Assembly: GCA_003260025.2 (NCBI GenBank)
Contig: QFZU02000084.1
Span: forward strand, 1 to 61,732
Length of the DNA stretch: 61,732 nt
Source of the DNA: Microbispora triticiradicis
GTDB taxonomy: Bacteria > Actinomycetota > Actinomycetes > Streptosporangiales > Streptosporangiaceae
Direction of reading: 5' to 3'
Below the pieces are notes generated by a model that saw only the letters and a program-made list of their open reading frames with translations, was not told the DNA's origin and did not search any database. The position numbers and the translations under genes are program-made. Shown piece after piece: positions 8,230 through 19,420 of the stretch. The number at the start of each line of letters is the position of its first letter. Position 1 is the stretch's first letter.

Positions 8230-9874
8230 CGGGGTCTCCCAGGGCCGGCAGCGTCCAGCGGAACGTGGCCCCGGCATCCCCGCCGGTGTCGAGCCAGATC
8301 CGGCCGCCATGATATTCGACAATCTTGCGGCAGAGCGCCAGCCCGATTCCCGTACCGGGATAGACGTCCCTTGAATGCAGCCGCTGGAAGATCAGGAAGA
8401 TCCGGTCGGCGTACTTCGGCTCGACGCCGATCCCGTTGTCCGCGCAGCTGAACTCCCACATGTCGCCGTCCCGCCGTACGCCGATGTGGACGCGGGGCGG
8501 CTTCTCGGAGCGGAACTTGAGCGCGTTGCCGACGAGGTTCTGGAAGAGCTGCGTGAGCATGGTCCGGTTGCCGAGGACCCTCGGCAGGTCGTCGTGCGTG
8601 ACCGTCGCCCCGGTGTCGGTGAGCCGGGCGTCGAGGTTGCGCAGCGCGGCGGCCAGGGCGTCGCCGCTGTCCATCTCCTCCTGCTCGCCGCCCACCCGGC
8701 CGACCCGGGAGAAGTCGAGAAGGTCGTTGATGAGCAGCTGCATGCGCCGGGCGCCGTCCACCGCGAATCCGATGTACTGCCGGGCCCGGTCGTCGAGCCG
8801 GTCGGCGTAGCGCTGCTCCAGCATCTGGGTGAAGCTCGCCACCTTGCGCAGCGGCTCCTGCAGGTCGTGGCTCGCCACGTACGCGAACTGCTCCAGCTCC
8901 CGGTTGGAACGCCGGAGCTCCTCGGCCTGGTCCGCGAGCTGCTGGCGCGCCTCGACGGACGACTGCCACTCGGCCATGATCCGGCGGCGCATGCCGTCGA
9001 TGTGGCCGGACAGCTCCCACAGCTCGGCCGGCCGGGTGACGCCGAGCTCGTGGTCGAAGTCGCCCGCCGCGACCTCCCGGACCTGCCGGGTCAGCCGCGC
9101 GATCGGGCCGACGACGGCGCGGCGCACGATCAGCGCGCAGACGACGAGCGCCAGCACCATCGCGCCGCCCAGCACCGCGATCGCCGCGTAGATGGTCGTC
9201 CAGGCGGAGTAGAGCCGTTCCCGCGCGGTGTCGTGGAGCCGGCCCAGGGCCGCCTGCTGCCGGTCGAGCGCGGTCTTGACGGCCGCGAAGCGCTGGAGGT
9301 TGGGCCTGGCCAGGTCGGCGAGCGAGCCGGGGCCCCGGTCGAGCGTCCGGGCGACGACCGGCTCGGCGTAGTCACGCCGCCAGGCGTCCGTGGCCTCGGT
9401 GAGGGCGAGGATCTGGCCGCGGACGCCGTAGCCGTGGGGCAACCGGGGGACGAGCCGGCCGATGTCGTCCTTCGCCGCCCGCTCGTCGGAGACGCCCTTG
9501 CGGTAGGCGTCGAGGTACTGCTGTTCCCCGGTGAGCCCGAACCCGCGGATCGCCCCCTCCTGCGCCTGCACGGCGGTGGCGACCCGCAGCGTGTGGAGGG
9601 CGGCCGGGTCGACCGCGTCGACGAGGGTCTGCCGGGCGTCCTGCGCCTGCACGAGCGCCAGCAGGGTCGCGCCGAGGGCGATCAGGAAGACGGCCAGCAC
9701 GCCCGCGCCCGTGAGCAGGAACCAGCGGCTGACCGTCAGGCGGGAGTCCAGCGCGGGCGGGCCGAGCGGCGGAGGAGCGAGCGGAGGAGGGCCGGCGAGG
9801 GCCGGCGGCGCGCCCGTCTCGGGCACGGTCTCAGGCACGGTCGTCTCAGGCGTGGTCTCAGGCATGGTCGTCAT
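8222..9874 (-). CDS. CHASE3-HAMP sensor histidine kinase
   Basis: A 550-residue membrane kinase. After a Pro/Thr-rich cytoplasmic tail (1-45) come membrane helix 1 (about 50-75), a CHASE3-like extracellular helical domain (about 76-225), helix 2 (about 228-250), HAMP (251-305), a coiled-coil stretch, HisKA with phospho-acceptor His336 ([13 protein letters not shown]), and an ATPase domain with [16 protein letters not shown] and [15 protein letters not shown] 9874 overlaps the stop of the phosphatase gene by four bases. The Glu-Pro after His is typical of the phytochrome-like HisKA class that signals to short receivers. Confidence 0.88.
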   Translation of the reverse strand: MTTMPETTPETTVPETVPETGAPPALAGPPPLAPPPLGPPALDSRLTVSRWFLLTGAGVLAVFLIALGATLLALVQAQDARQTLVDAVDPAALHTLRVATAVQAQEGAIRGFGLTGEQQYLDAYRKGVSDERAAKDDIGRLVPRLPHGYGVRGQILALTEATDAWRRDYAEPVVARTLDRGPGSLADLARPNLQRFAAVKTALDRQQAALGRLHDTARERLYSAWTTIYAAIAVLGGAMVLALVVCALIVRRAVVGPIARLTRQVREVAAGDFDHELGVTRPAELWELSGHIDGMRRRIMAEWQSSVEARQQLADQAEELRRSNRELEQFAYVASHDLQEPLRKVASFTQMLEQRYADRLDDRARQYIGFAVDGARRMQLLINDLLDFSRVGRVGGEQEEMDSGDALAAALRNLDARLTDTGATVTHDDLPRVLGNRTMLTQLFQNLVGNALKFRSEKPPRVHIGVRRDGDMWEFSCADNGIGVEPKYADRIFLIFQRLHSRDVYPGTGIGLALCRKIVEYHGGRIWLDTGGDAGATFRWTLPALGDPDE

Positions 9875-11067
9875 GCCCTGCCCTCCCCGGCGCCCGTGAT
9901 GCCGGTGATGCCCGTCAGGGCCGTTCTGCCGCGGGAGACGAGGACGGCCGCGACGTCGTCGTGCATGGCGCCGTCGAGGCTGGCGATGATGCGGTCGAGG
10001 TCGATCCCCTCCTGGGCGCGGATCAGGTTCGCCAGCCCTTCGGTGCCGAGCAGGTCCCGGTTCTCGCCGACCGTGGCCTCGATCAGCCCGTCGGTGTAGA
10101 GCAGCAGCGACCACCGCTCGCCCAGCGTGACGTCGATGGGCGTCCACTCGATGTCCGGGAAGATCCCGAGCGGCGGGCCGGACGGCGTCTCGGTGACCAC
10201 CCCGAGCACGCCGTCACGCAGCAGCAGCGGCGGCGGATGGCCGATGACGTGCAGGCGGGCGGTGGTCAGGTCCGGGCTGATCGCCGCGCTGCACATCGTG
10301 GTGAAGATCTCCGGAGACTTCCGCTCGTGCCGCAGCAGCGTGTCCAGCGTCCGCAGCACGTCGTTGCCGGTCTGCCCGGCGAGGACCAGCGTGCGCCAGG
10401 CGATGCGCAGCGCCGTGCCGAGCGCGGCCTCGTCGGGCCCGTGCCCGCACACGTCGCCGATCAGCACGTGCACCGCGCCGTCGGGCGTCTGCACCGTGTC
10501 CCAGAAGTCGCCCGCCAGCAGCCCGCCCGTACGGCCAGGAAGGTAGCGGGCCTGGTGCTGCAGCAGCGTGGGATCGAGCAGCGGGACGGGCAGCAGGCCG
10601 CGTTCGAGCCGGGAGTTCTCCTTGCTGACGATGCGTTCCTGGAGCAGTTCGCGCATGGCGAGATCGGCGCGCTTGCGCTCGATCGCGTACCGGATCGCGC
10701 GGATCAGCAGGCGGGCGTCGACGTCCTGCTTGACCAGGAAGTCCTGGGCTCCGGCGGCGACCGCCTCGATGCCGGCGTGCGTGTCGCCGAGGCCGGTGAG
10801 CACCAGCACGGCCGTGTCGGGGGCCATGGCGATGACCTGCTCCAGCGCCTCCAGCCCGGTGGCGTCCGGCAGGGACAGGTCGACGACCACGCACTGCACG
10901 TCGTCGGTCAGCCGCTCGCGACCCTCGGACAGCGTCCGCGCCCAGGTGATCTTCGGTGGCCTGTCGGCGTCCGCCAGCAGTTCCTCGACGAGGAACGCGT
11001 CGCCGGCGTCGTCCTCGATCAGCAGGAGCGTCAGCGGATCGGGCAGGTCAGGTGGGACGGGGGTCAC
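9871..11067 (-). CDS. Receiver-domain PP2C (RsbU/SpoIIE-type) phosphatase
   Basis: A 398-residue fusion. The N-terminal receiver domain (about 12-130) has LLIEDD, phospho-acceptor Asp63 (VVDLSLPDATG) and a conserved Lys (LVKQD). The C-terminal PP2C/SpoIIE domain (about 170-390) has metal-binding motifs LAGDFWD and GDVCGHG and the closing HDDVAAVLV. Such enzymes dephosphorylate STAS anti-anti-sigma proteins. Two STAS proteins are encoded at 16003 and 18447, so they are possible but unproven substrates. The start is GTG 11067. It is first in the operon followed by the kinase and the CheY-like receiver. Confidence 0.88.
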   Translation of the reverse strand: MTPVPPDLPDPLTLLLIEDDAGDAFLVEELLADADRPPKITWARTLSEGRERLTDDVQCVVVDLSLPDATGLEALEQVIAMAPDTAVLVLTGLGDTHAGIEAVAAGAQDFLVKQDVDARLLIRAIRYAIERKRADLAMRELLQERIVSKENSRLERGLLPVPLLDPTLLQHQARYLPGRTGGLLAGDFWDTVQTPDGAVHVLIGDVCGHGPDEAALGTALRIAWRTLVLAGQTGNDVLRTLDTLLRHERKSPEIFTTMCSAAISPDLTTARLHVIGHPPPLLLRDGVLGVVTETPSGPPLGIFPDIEWTPIDVTLGERWSLLLYTDGLIEATVGENRDLLGTEGLANLIRAQEGIDLDRIIASLDGAMHDDVAAVLVSRGRTALTGITGITGAGEGRA

Positions 11068-11161
11068 GAACGCCTCTCGGTCAGCGTCGGCAGCATCGTG
11101 GGGACAAACTTATCGTCAGGGGAGGGCGGGGTGCGGCTCCCATCGCTACTCACATGGCTAC

Positions 11162-12088
11162 TCACATCGCGACGAGTGCCTCGATTCCGGGGGCGAGGGT
11201 CCCGGCGTGCGCGGCCTCGCTCAGGAACGACAGCAGTGTCGAGCGGAAGGCCTGCGCCGCCCGCGTCGGCTCCACGTCCTTGCGGTGGGCGAGGGCGACC
11301 GTACGGCGGAGCCCCGGCACCAGCGGTGTGCCGACCAGCCCCGGCCGGTTCTCCAGCACCATCGAGGGCACCACGGCGATGCCGAGCCCCGCCTCGACGA
11401 AGCGCAGCACCGCGTCCATCTCCCCGCCCTCCACCGCGAAGCGGGGCTCGAAACCCGCCTGACGGCAGGCGGCGAGCGTCGCCTCCCGCACGTCGTAGCC
11501 CCGGCGGAACATCACCAGGGGCCGTCCGCGCAGGTCCTCGATCCGCATGAACGGCTTGCGCCCCCGGTCGCCCCCGGAGACCACGACGAGGTTCTCGCTC
11601 AGGATCTCCTGGGTGACCAGGGCCGGATCGCTGCTCTGCAGCGGCAGGATGATCAGCGCCAGGTCGAGCTGGCCGCGGGCGAGGTCCCGCACCAGGTCGC
11701 GCGACCCGCCCTCCTCGACCCGCAACTCCACACCAGGGTAGTCGCGGTGGAAGCGGGCCAGCGCGTCGGCCAGCAACCCGGCGCACAGGGAGGGGGTCGC
11801 CCCGAGGCGGACCCGCCCCCGCCGCAGCCCCGCGAGCTCGGCGACCTCCCGCCGGGCCGTGTCGGCGTCGGCCAGGATGCGGCGGGCGAGCGGCAGCAGC
11901 GCCTCACCCGCCGGTGTGAGCGTGACGTTCCCCCGCGCCCGGCTGAACAGCGGGGCTCCCAGCTCCGTCTCAAGGCTCTTGATCTGCTTGCTCAGCGACG
12001 GCTGGGCGACCCGCATCCGCTCGGCGGCCTGGGTGAAGTGCCGCGTCTCTGCCACGGCCGTGAAGTAGGCCAGTTGCTGGAGCTGCAC
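11162..12088 (-). CDS. LysR-family regulator divergent from sdhCAB
   Basis: A 308-residue regulator with an N-terminal winged HTH (residues 1-60, with QPSLSKQIKSLETELG as recognition region) and a LysR effector-binding domain (about 90-295). GTG 12088 is chosen because it starts exactly at the conserved LysR beginning (MQLQQLAYF); the reading frame extends further upstream only through non-homologous sequence. Two identical-arm palindromes lie just upstream and in front of the divergent sdhC promoter. It most likely controls the second succinate dehydrogenase operon and itself; the effector is unknown. Confidence 0.88.
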   Translation of the reverse strand: MQLQQLAYFTAVAETRHFTQAAERMRVAQPSLSKQIKSLETELGAPLFSRARGNVTLTPAGEALLPLARRILADADTARREVAELAGLRRGRVRLGATPSLCAGLLADALARFHRDYPGVELRVEEGGSRDLVRDLARGQLDLALIILPLQSSDPALVTQEILSENLVVVSGGDRGRKPFMRIEDLRGRPLVMFRRGYDVREATLAACRQAGFEPRFAVEGGEMDAVLRFVEAGLGIAVVPSMVLENRPGLVGTPLVPGLRRTVALAHRKDVEPTRAAQAFRSTLLSFLSEAAHAGTLAPGIEALVAM

Positions 12089-12094
12089 AGCTCG

Positions 12095-12109
12095 ATAGCC
12101 TACGGCTAT
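12095..12109. promoter_or_regulatory. LysR box 1 (T-N11-A palindrome)
   Basis: ATAGCCTACGGCTAT is a perfect 6-3-6 dyad containing the T-N11-A core of LysR sites. It lies seven bases upstream of the LysR start codon, where binding would block expression of the regulator gene. Confidence 0.7.
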
Positions 12110-12201
12110 GGTCGCCGGCGGCCCGATGCGGCCCCCGGACTGTGAGTTTGGTCGCACCCGCCCGGCGCGTCCCGGCCCCGCATGCGTACGGCGCAGAGGG
12201 C

Positions 12202-12216
12202 ATAGCCCCCGGCTAT
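12202..12216. promoter_or_regulatory. LysR box 2 in front of sdhC
   Basis: ATAGCCCCCGGCTAT has the same arms as box 1 with a different three-base centre. Its centre is about 66 bp upstream of the predicted sdhC transcription start, the usual recognition-site position for a LysR activator. Confidence 0.7.
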
Positions 12217-12237
12217 CGAAACCAGAACCGCGATGAC

Positions 12238-12267
12238 TTGGACGCCTGGAAAGACCGAACCTAGCGT
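12238..12267 (+). promoter_or_regulatory. Leaderless promoter of the second sdhCAB operon
   Basis: TTGGAC (12238-12243), an 18-base spacer and TAGCGT (12262-12267) form a good housekeeping-sigma promoter. The GTG start at 12276 is eight bases beyond the -10 box and there is no Shine-Dalgarno sequence, so the transcript probably begins at or next to the start codon. Confidence 0.65.
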
Positions 12268-12275
12268 TTCCATAC

Positions 12276-13117
12276 GTGACTGCCACCATTGACCACTCTG
12301 TCGACCATGTTTCGGGGCACGGCCCTGCTGATCACGGCTCTGTTGATCACGGCTCGGTGGGGCGTGGCTCGGCGACCGCGCCGGTTCCCCGGCGGGACGT
12401 GTCCCGCGCGCCGGCCCGTCCCGGCCCGCGTACGCCCGCCCGGCGCGGCCTGTTCGGCACCTCCGCCGGCAGGAAGGCCGTCATGGCCGTCACGGGCGCC
12501 GTGCTCGTGCTCTTCCTGCTCGGCCACATGCTCGGCAACCTCAAGATCTTCCTGGGCGCCGGCTCCTTCAACCACTACGCCGACTGGCTGCGTACCGTGG
12601 GCTCACCCGCGCTGCCCGACCGGACCCTGCTGACGATCACCGAGATCGTGCTCGTGCTCGCCGTCGCGCTGCACATGTGGGCGGCCGTGTCGCTCGCCCG
12701 CCGCGCGGCCAAGGCGCGGCCCGTCAAGTACGCGGCCAAGCGCAGGTCGCAGGCCGGCGGGTACGCCACGCGCACCATGCGGTACGGCGGCGTGATCATC
12801 GTGCTGTTCGTGATCTGGCACCTGCTCGACATGACCTTCGGGACGGTGAACCCCGAGGGCGGCGACGCCACGCCGTACGACCGGATGATCGCCGGCTTCC
12901 AGCCCGGCCGCTGGTGGGTGGGGCTGTTCTACCTGGTCGCCATGGTCATGATCGGCCTTCACCTGCGGCACGGCCTGTGGAGCGCGTTCCAGTCGCTCGG
13001 CCTCACCCGCCGCCCCCGCGTCCGGAACGCGCTCAGGGCGGGCGCCGCCGTGGTCTCCGCGGTGCTCGTGGTCGGATTCGTCGCGGCGCCCGTCTGCATC
13101 ATGATCGGAGTGGTCAA

Positions 13118-13121
<4 letters not shown>
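12276..13121 (+). CDS. sdhC: Succinate dehydrogenase cytochrome b subunit (b558 type)
   Basis: A 281-residue di-haem-type membrane anchor with an unusual His/Ser/Gly- and Arg/Pro-rich cytoplasmic N-terminus (1-58) before five membrane helices (from [20 protein letters not shown] near residue 70 to the C-terminus). Haem-ligand histidines are expected in [20 protein letters not shown] and LHLRHGLW. This is the type B family of Bacillus and many actinobacteria. GTG 12276 is preferred because of the leaderless promoter; a later internal start would also keep the membrane core. Its stop overlaps the flavoprotein GTG. Confidence 0.85.
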
Positions 13122-15138
<2,017 letters not shown>

Positions 15139-15142
<4 letters not shown>

Positions 15143-15879
15143 ACCTGACCCTGAAGATCTGGCGCCAGTCCGGCTCCTCCGACAAGGGGCGGATGGTGAC
15201 CTACCGGGTCGAGGACGTCTCCCCGGACATGTCGTTCCTGGAGATGCTCGACGTGCTGAACGAGCGGCTGATCCTGGAGGGCGACGACCCGGTCGCCTTC
15301 GACCACGACTGCCGCGAGGGCATCTGCGGCATGTGCGGCATGGTCATCAACGGGGTGGCGCACGGCGAGCAGCGCGCCACCACCACCTGCCAGCTGCACA
15401 TGCGGCACTTCGAGGACGGCGCGGTCATCACCATCGAGCCGTGGCGGGCCGCGCCCTTCCCGGTGATCAAGGACCTGGTGGTGGACCGGTCGTCGTTCGA
15501 CCGGATCATCCAGGCGGGCGGGTTCGTCTCCGTCCCCGCCGGGTCCGCGCCCGACGCCCACGCCGTCCCGGTGCCCAAGGAGGACGCGGACGCCGCCTTC
15601 GACGCCGCGACCTGCATCGGCTGCGGCGCCTGCGTCGCGGCCTGCCCCAACGGCTCGGCCTCGCTGTTCACCGCCGCGAAGATCACCCATCTCGGCCTGC
15701 TGCCGCAGGGCCAGCCGGAGCGCGACTCCCGGGCCAGGGCGATGGTCGAGCAGATGGACGCCGAGGGCTTCGGCGGCTGCACCAACACCGGCGAGTGCAC
15801 GGCCGTGTGTCCCAAGGGCATCCCGTTCGACACGATCGCCCGGATGAACGCCGACTACCTCAGGTCGGCTTCCAAGTAG
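15139..15879 (+). CDS. sdhB: Succinate dehydrogenase/fumarate reductase iron-sulfur subunit (type B)
   Basis: A 246-residue subunit with [2Fe-2S] cysteines 58, 63 and 66 (CREGICGMC) and a fourth in TTTCQLH, then [12 protein letters not shown] and [15 protein letters not shown] for the [4Fe-4S] and [3Fe-4S] clusters. GTG 15139 overlaps the sdhA stop. Little identity with the first SdhB is visible outside the cluster motifs. It closes the LysR-controlled sdhCAB operon. Confidence 0.92.
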
Positions 15880-15883
15880 CGCG

Positions 15884-15913
15884 ACACCGCTCTGGGGCCC
15901 CGAGTTCCGGTGT
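15884..15913 (+). terminator. Probable hairpin terminator after sdhCAB
   Basis: ACACCG (15884-15889) pairs with CGGTGT (15908-15913); a CTC/GAG pairing and a GGGGCCCC core lie inside. It starts five bases after the sdhB stop. There is no T tract and the stem is interrupted, so it is only moderately convincing. Confidence 0.4.
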
Positions 15914-16002
15914 CCGGGCACATAACCTCCCCTGCTCCCGGGTAACGTGTGATTTGTGTTGGCGTAACACGTCTGCCGTGAACCCGCAGGCGAGGAGTGT
16001 GC

Positions 16003-16434
16003 ATGTCCGTGTCCGGTCCCCGTTCGACCCTGAAGGTCGCGTCCGTCGCGCGAGGCGACGCTCTCGTCGTGTACGCGGAGGGCGACCTGGACGCGACCAC
16101 CGCCCGCCTGCTGCGCGAGGAGCTGCGGCAGGTCTGGGAGTCGTCCAGGATCTCTGTCGTCGTCATCGACGTCGCCAAGATCATGTTCTGTGACTCCCGG
16201 GGGCTGAGCGAGCTGATCTCCGCACTTCAGCGGGGTCAGGCCGCGAACGTCAGGCTGATCCTGAGCGGCGTGCAGGGCGTGCTGCGCCGAGTGCTGACGA
16301 TCACGGGTCTGCGCAATGTCTTCGAGCAGCATCCGACGGTCGAGGAGGCGCTCGGCAGCGCGTCCGACGCGGGCCCGCGGCACCCCCCAGGCCCGGAGAT
16401 GGGCGGACTGTACGAGGTCGCGGGCGACCGCTGA
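16003..16434 (+). CDS. STAS-domain anti-sigma factor antagonist
   Basis: A 143-residue STAS protein. The conserved segment FCDSRGLSELI (about residues 65-75) carries the serine that anti-sigma kinases phosphorylate. ATG 16003 is chosen because GAGGAG at 15992-15997 sits five bases upstream; the GTG two codons earlier overlaps that ribosome-binding site. A Gly/Pro-rich tail follows the fold. It probably frees an alternative sigma factor by binding its anti-sigma partner, and could be a substrate of the REC-PP2C phosphatase 5 kb away. Confidence 0.85.
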   Translation: MSVSGPRSTLKVASVARGDALVVYAEGDLDATTARLLREELRQVWESSRISVVVIDVAKIMFCDSRGLSELISALQRGQAANVRLILSGVQGVLRRVLTITGLRNVFEQHPTVEEALGSASDAGPRHPPGPEMGGLYEVAGDR

Positions 16435-16454
16435 CGGCTCTCCGGTCGGCGTGA

Positions 16455-17309
16455 TCAGGCACCCTTCGCGAGCGGGAGCCACAGCAGGAAGAACGCCCCG
16501 GGGGCGGACGAATCCCTGACCTGCAGGCCGCCGCCGTGTGCTTCCGCGATCTCCCTGGCGATGGTCAGGCCGAGGCCCGGGCCGCCCTGCGCGCGGCTGC
16601 GGGCGGCGTCCAGCCGGTAGAACGGATCGAAGACCCGCTCCCACTGGCCATGGGGGATCCCGTCCCCGTCGTCGGTGATCAGCAGCTCACCGGTGTCCTT
16701 CCCATGCCGGACCTCCACCCGGACACGCGTCCTGGCATGCCGCACCGCGTTGTCGAGCAGGTTGGCCAGGGCGCGTCGGACGAGGTCCTCCGCCACCTCG
16801 ACCACGACCCCCGGCCGGAGACTCAGGTGGACGCTGCACCCCCAGGACTGGAGGGAGGTCTCGTCCCGTACAAGGCGGCCCAGGTCCAGCCGCATCGTCG
16901 ACCCGGGTTCGGCGGCGCGCAGCCTGGTGAGCAGCAGCAGGTCGGTGACGATCGACTCCAGCCGGTCGACGTCGCCGAGCGTCTGCTCCAGCAGGGTCGG
17001 CAGGCCGGCCTCATCGGGGTGCGACCGCGCGTCCTCCAACCGCGTGCGCAGCGCGGTGAGCGGGGTACGCAGCTCATGCGAGAGGTCGGCGGCGCACCGC
17101 CGCTGCCGGTCGCGCAGCTCCCTGAGGCGCCGGTTCGCGTCGTCGAGGCGCGCGAGGGTGCCGTTGACGCTGCGGCCGAGCCGGGAGACCGGCCCGTACC
17201 CGTACGGCTCGGGGACCCGGCCCACGGTTCCGCCACGGTTGACGGCGTCCAGCCTCCTGGTGATCTCGTTCACCCGTCGCAGCGTGCGGTGTGGTCGTTC
17301 CGGAGACAT
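16455..17309 (-). CDS. Orphan histidine kinase without sensor or membrane segment
   Basis: A 284-residue kinase core. It has a possible HAMP-like helical remnant (1-65), HisKA with His78 (DLSHELRTPLTALR) and an ATPase domain (ANLLDNAVRH, DDGDGIP, GLGLTIARE). The usual N-terminal membrane sensor of the HAMP-HisKA family is missing and no response-regulator gene is next to it, so it looks like a 5'-truncated two-component kinase that keeps a start: ATG 17309 with GAGGAG nine bases upstream. It may be a soluble kinase or a decaying remnant. Confidence 0.8.
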   Translation of the reverse strand: MSPERPHRTLRRVNEITRRLDAVNRGGTVGRVPEPYGYGPVSRLGRSVNGTLARLDDANRRLRELRDRQRRCAADLSHELRTPLTALRTRLEDARSHPDEAGLPTLLEQTLGDVDRLESIVTDLLLLTRLRAAEPGSTMRLDLGRLVRDETSLQSWGCSVHLSLRPGVVVEVAEDLVRRALANLLDNAVRHARTRVRVEVRHGKDTGELLITDDGDGIPHGQWERVFDPFYRLDAARSRAQGGPGLGLTIAREIAEAHGGGLQVRDSSAPGAFFLLWLPLAKGA

Positions 17310-17442
17310 GGTCGGTCACTCCTCGAAGGCCAGGTGGCGCCACGTCTCCAGAATCCGCGCTCCGCCGCTCACCAGCCAGGACGCACCCAACCTTGGTGTA
17401 GTACTCCCCCTCAGACGGGAAAACGCCGCCTACTGTGGAGGT

Positions 17443-18345
17443 ATGGAACGGAACCGGTTCCTCGGAGAGTTCCTTCGGGCGCGCAGGGAGGCCACGCCGG
17501 TCGAGCAGGTCGGCCTGGCGCGGGTCGGCCACCGCCGTACCCCGGGGCTCCGCCGGGAGGAGGTGGCCGTCCTGGCGGGCATCAGCACCGATTACTACTC
17601 GCGGTTGGAACAGGGGCGCGAACGCAATCCCTCCGACCAGGTCCTCGTCGCCCTCGCCAGGGTCATGTGCCCCGACCCGGAGGCCGTCGAGTATCTGTAC
17701 GCGCTCGCCCACCCGTTGCCGAAGCGGTGCCGGGTCGTCGAACACCGTGAGGAGGCCGCGCCCTCCCTCCTCCGGGTGCTGCGCGGATGGACGCGGACAC
17801 CCGGGTTCATCATCGACCGCTGGATGAACATGCTCGCGACCAACCGCCTGGCCGACGCGCTCTACGCGGGAATGGAGTGCAACGACAACCTCATCCGGCT
17901 GGTCTTCCTCAACCCCGAGGCCGTCCATTTCTACGCGGACTGGGAGAAGACCGCCAATCTCAAGATGGCGCATATACAGACCGTCGCGGCGATGGATCCG
18001 CATGATCCGCTCCTGCCCCAGCTCGTTCAGGAGCTCGAGGAGCACAGCGAGGAGTTCCGCCGCCTGCGGAGCCAGCGCGACCTGCGGCCGAGGACGACCG
18101 ACACCAAACGGTTCCGTCATCGGCTGGCCGGCGAGCTGGCGTTCGAGTACGACTTCTACACCGCCAGGAGCGCCCCCGGCCAGCAACTCGTCCTCATGCA
18201 GGTCGAGCCGGGCAGCGCGTCGGAAAACGGACTGGCGTCACTGTGGGCTCTCGCGGATCCCGACGTCAACGTCATCCGGCTCGCCCAGGCGCCCGAGCCG
18301 ATGACGGCGGCGGTGACGGAGGCGGTGTCCGGGCTGAGCGATTGA
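17443..18345 (+). CDS. XRE-family regulator with MmyB-like ligand domain
   Basis: A 300-residue regulator with an N-terminal HTH (about 5-75: LRARREATP, RREEVAVLAGISTDYYSRLEQGR) and the MmyB-like ligand-binding C-terminus (about 105-285), recognisable from WMNMLATNRLADAL and FEYDFYTA. ATG 17443 has GGAGG immediately upstream. Members often control a neighbouring short-chain dehydrogenase and bind fatty-acyl ligands; no such gene lies beside this one, so its target is unclear. Confidence 0.9.
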   Translation: MERNRFLGEFLRARREATPVEQVGLARVGHRRTPGLRREEVAVLAGISTDYYSRLEQGRERNPSDQVLVALARVMCPDPEAVEYLYALAHPLPKRCRVVEHREEAAPSLLRVLRGWTRTPGFIIDRWMNMLATNRLADALYAGMECNDNLIRLVFLNPEAVHFYADWEKTANLKMAHIQTVAAMDPHDPLLPQLVQELEEHSEEFRRLRSQRDLRPRTTDTKRFRHRLAGELAFEYDFYTARSAPGQQLVLMQVEPGSASENGLASLWALADPDVNVIRLAQAPEPMTAAVTEAVSGLSD

Positions 18346-18446
18346 GGGTGAGGCGCGGTCGCCGTCAACGCCTTGCCTGTCCCTGTCGCCGTGGGATGCT
18401 CAGAGGTGTAGCTTCTCTGTAGATCTTTCCGGGCTGAGGACAGGCG

Positions 18447-18797
18447 ATGACGACGAGACTTGCCGTCACGGTGAGCCATGAGGCGACGTACACTCTCGTC
18501 ACCCTGACCGGTGAGCTCGACGTGATCTCGGGCGAGCGGCTCCGCCCCGCGCTGGACAAGCTGCTCGACGAGGGCCACACCCGGCTCGTCCTGGACACCG
18601 CCCGGCTCGGATTCTGCGACTCCATGGGGCTGCGGCTGCTGCTGGAGACGCACGACCGCGCCGTCGAGGCGGGGGGCTTCATGAGGATCGCCGGTGTCGA
18701 GGGCGTCTTCCGGAGGATCCTCACGGTGACCGGGCTGTACGCCGCGTTCCCCATCTACGGAAGCGTCACGGACGCGGTCGCGGCCGCGACCGACTGA
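18447..18797 (+). CDS. STAS-domain anti-sigma factor antagonist
   Basis: A compact 116-residue STAS domain of the SpoIIAA/RsbV class, with TLTGELDVIS near the N-terminus and the phosphorylatable serine in FCDSMGLRLLLE (about residues 54-65). It stands alone; no anti-sigma kinase gene is adjacent. It differs clearly from the STAS protein at 16003, so the two probably serve different sigma switches. GAGG at 18437-18440 provides a modest ribosome-binding site. Confidence 0.88.
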   Translation: MTTRLAVTVSHEATYTLVTLTGELDVISGERLRPALDKLLDEGHTRLVLDTARLGFCDSMGLRLLLETHDRAVEAGGFMRIAGVEGVFRRILTVTGLYAAFPIYGSVTDAVAAATD

Positions 18798-18841
18798 CCG
18801 GCCGGTCGGCCCCGGTCACCGCTGTCACGCTGTCACCACTG

Positions 18842-19420
18842 TCACCGCTGCCGCCCCGCGCCGGCCAGGTGACTCTTGACGTCCTCCCGGAGGGCGACCA
18901 GGTTCACCCCCGCGTCGGCGAGGACCCGTACGCCCAGGCCCTCGCCCTCCCGGATGATGCCGAGGAGGATGTGCCCGTCGCGGATCTCCTTGCTCTTGAG
19001 CGCGACGGCCTCGCGCAACGCGAGCTCGAGCACCTTCTTGCTCCGCGGGGTGACGGTCGCCCAGCGGCTGCCGCCGGGAACCCCCCGCCGGCCCCGGGGC
19101 GCCTCGTGGTCGAGCGCACCGGGGCCGAAGGCCTCCTCGACCTTCCGCCGCACGGCCGACAGGTCGATGCCGATCGTCTCCAGGGCCTCCGCGTCGATCT
19201 CCCCGCCGGCCGCGTTGCCGCGGATCCGCAGGATCTCCGTGCGCACCCGCTCGTGGTCGACGCCACGGGCCGCGAGGAGCCGGGCGGAGGCCGACTCCGT
19301 GACGCTCAGCAGACCGAGCAGGAGGTGCTCGGTGCCCGCCTGCCCGTGCCGCAGTCGCCGGGCCTCCTCGACGGCCTGCCTCACAGCCTGCCGGGCGTCT
19401 TCGGTGAACCGTTCGAACAT
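18842..19420 (-). CDS. Stand-alone ClpC-type N-terminal double Clp-repeat protein
   Basis: A 192-residue protein that consists only of a ClpC/ClpA-type N-domain. Repeat 1 (about 1-65) begins MFERFTEDAR and contains GTEHLLLGLL; repeat 2 (about 95-185) contains SKKVLELALREA and HILLGIIREGEG. There is no AAA+ domain. It resembles the N-domain of ClpC1 and the domain-only ClpC2 (Rv2667), which is reported to protect mycobacteria from ClpC1-targeting cyclic peptides. The ClpC1 Phe2 position is kept; the position aligning with ClpC1 Phe80 appears to be Val. It follows the HTH gene without a gap (TAG then ATG). An adaptor or decoy role is inferred. Confidence 0.85.
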   Translation of the reverse strand: MFERFTEDARQAVRQAVEEARRLRHGQAGTEHLLLGLLSVTESASARLLAARGVDHERVRTEILRIRGNAAGGEIDAEALETIGIDLSAVRRKVEEAFGPGALDHEAPRGRRGVPGGSRWATVTPRSKKVLELALREAVALKSKEIRDGHILLGIIREGEGLGVRVLADAGVNLVALREDVKSHLAGAGRQR

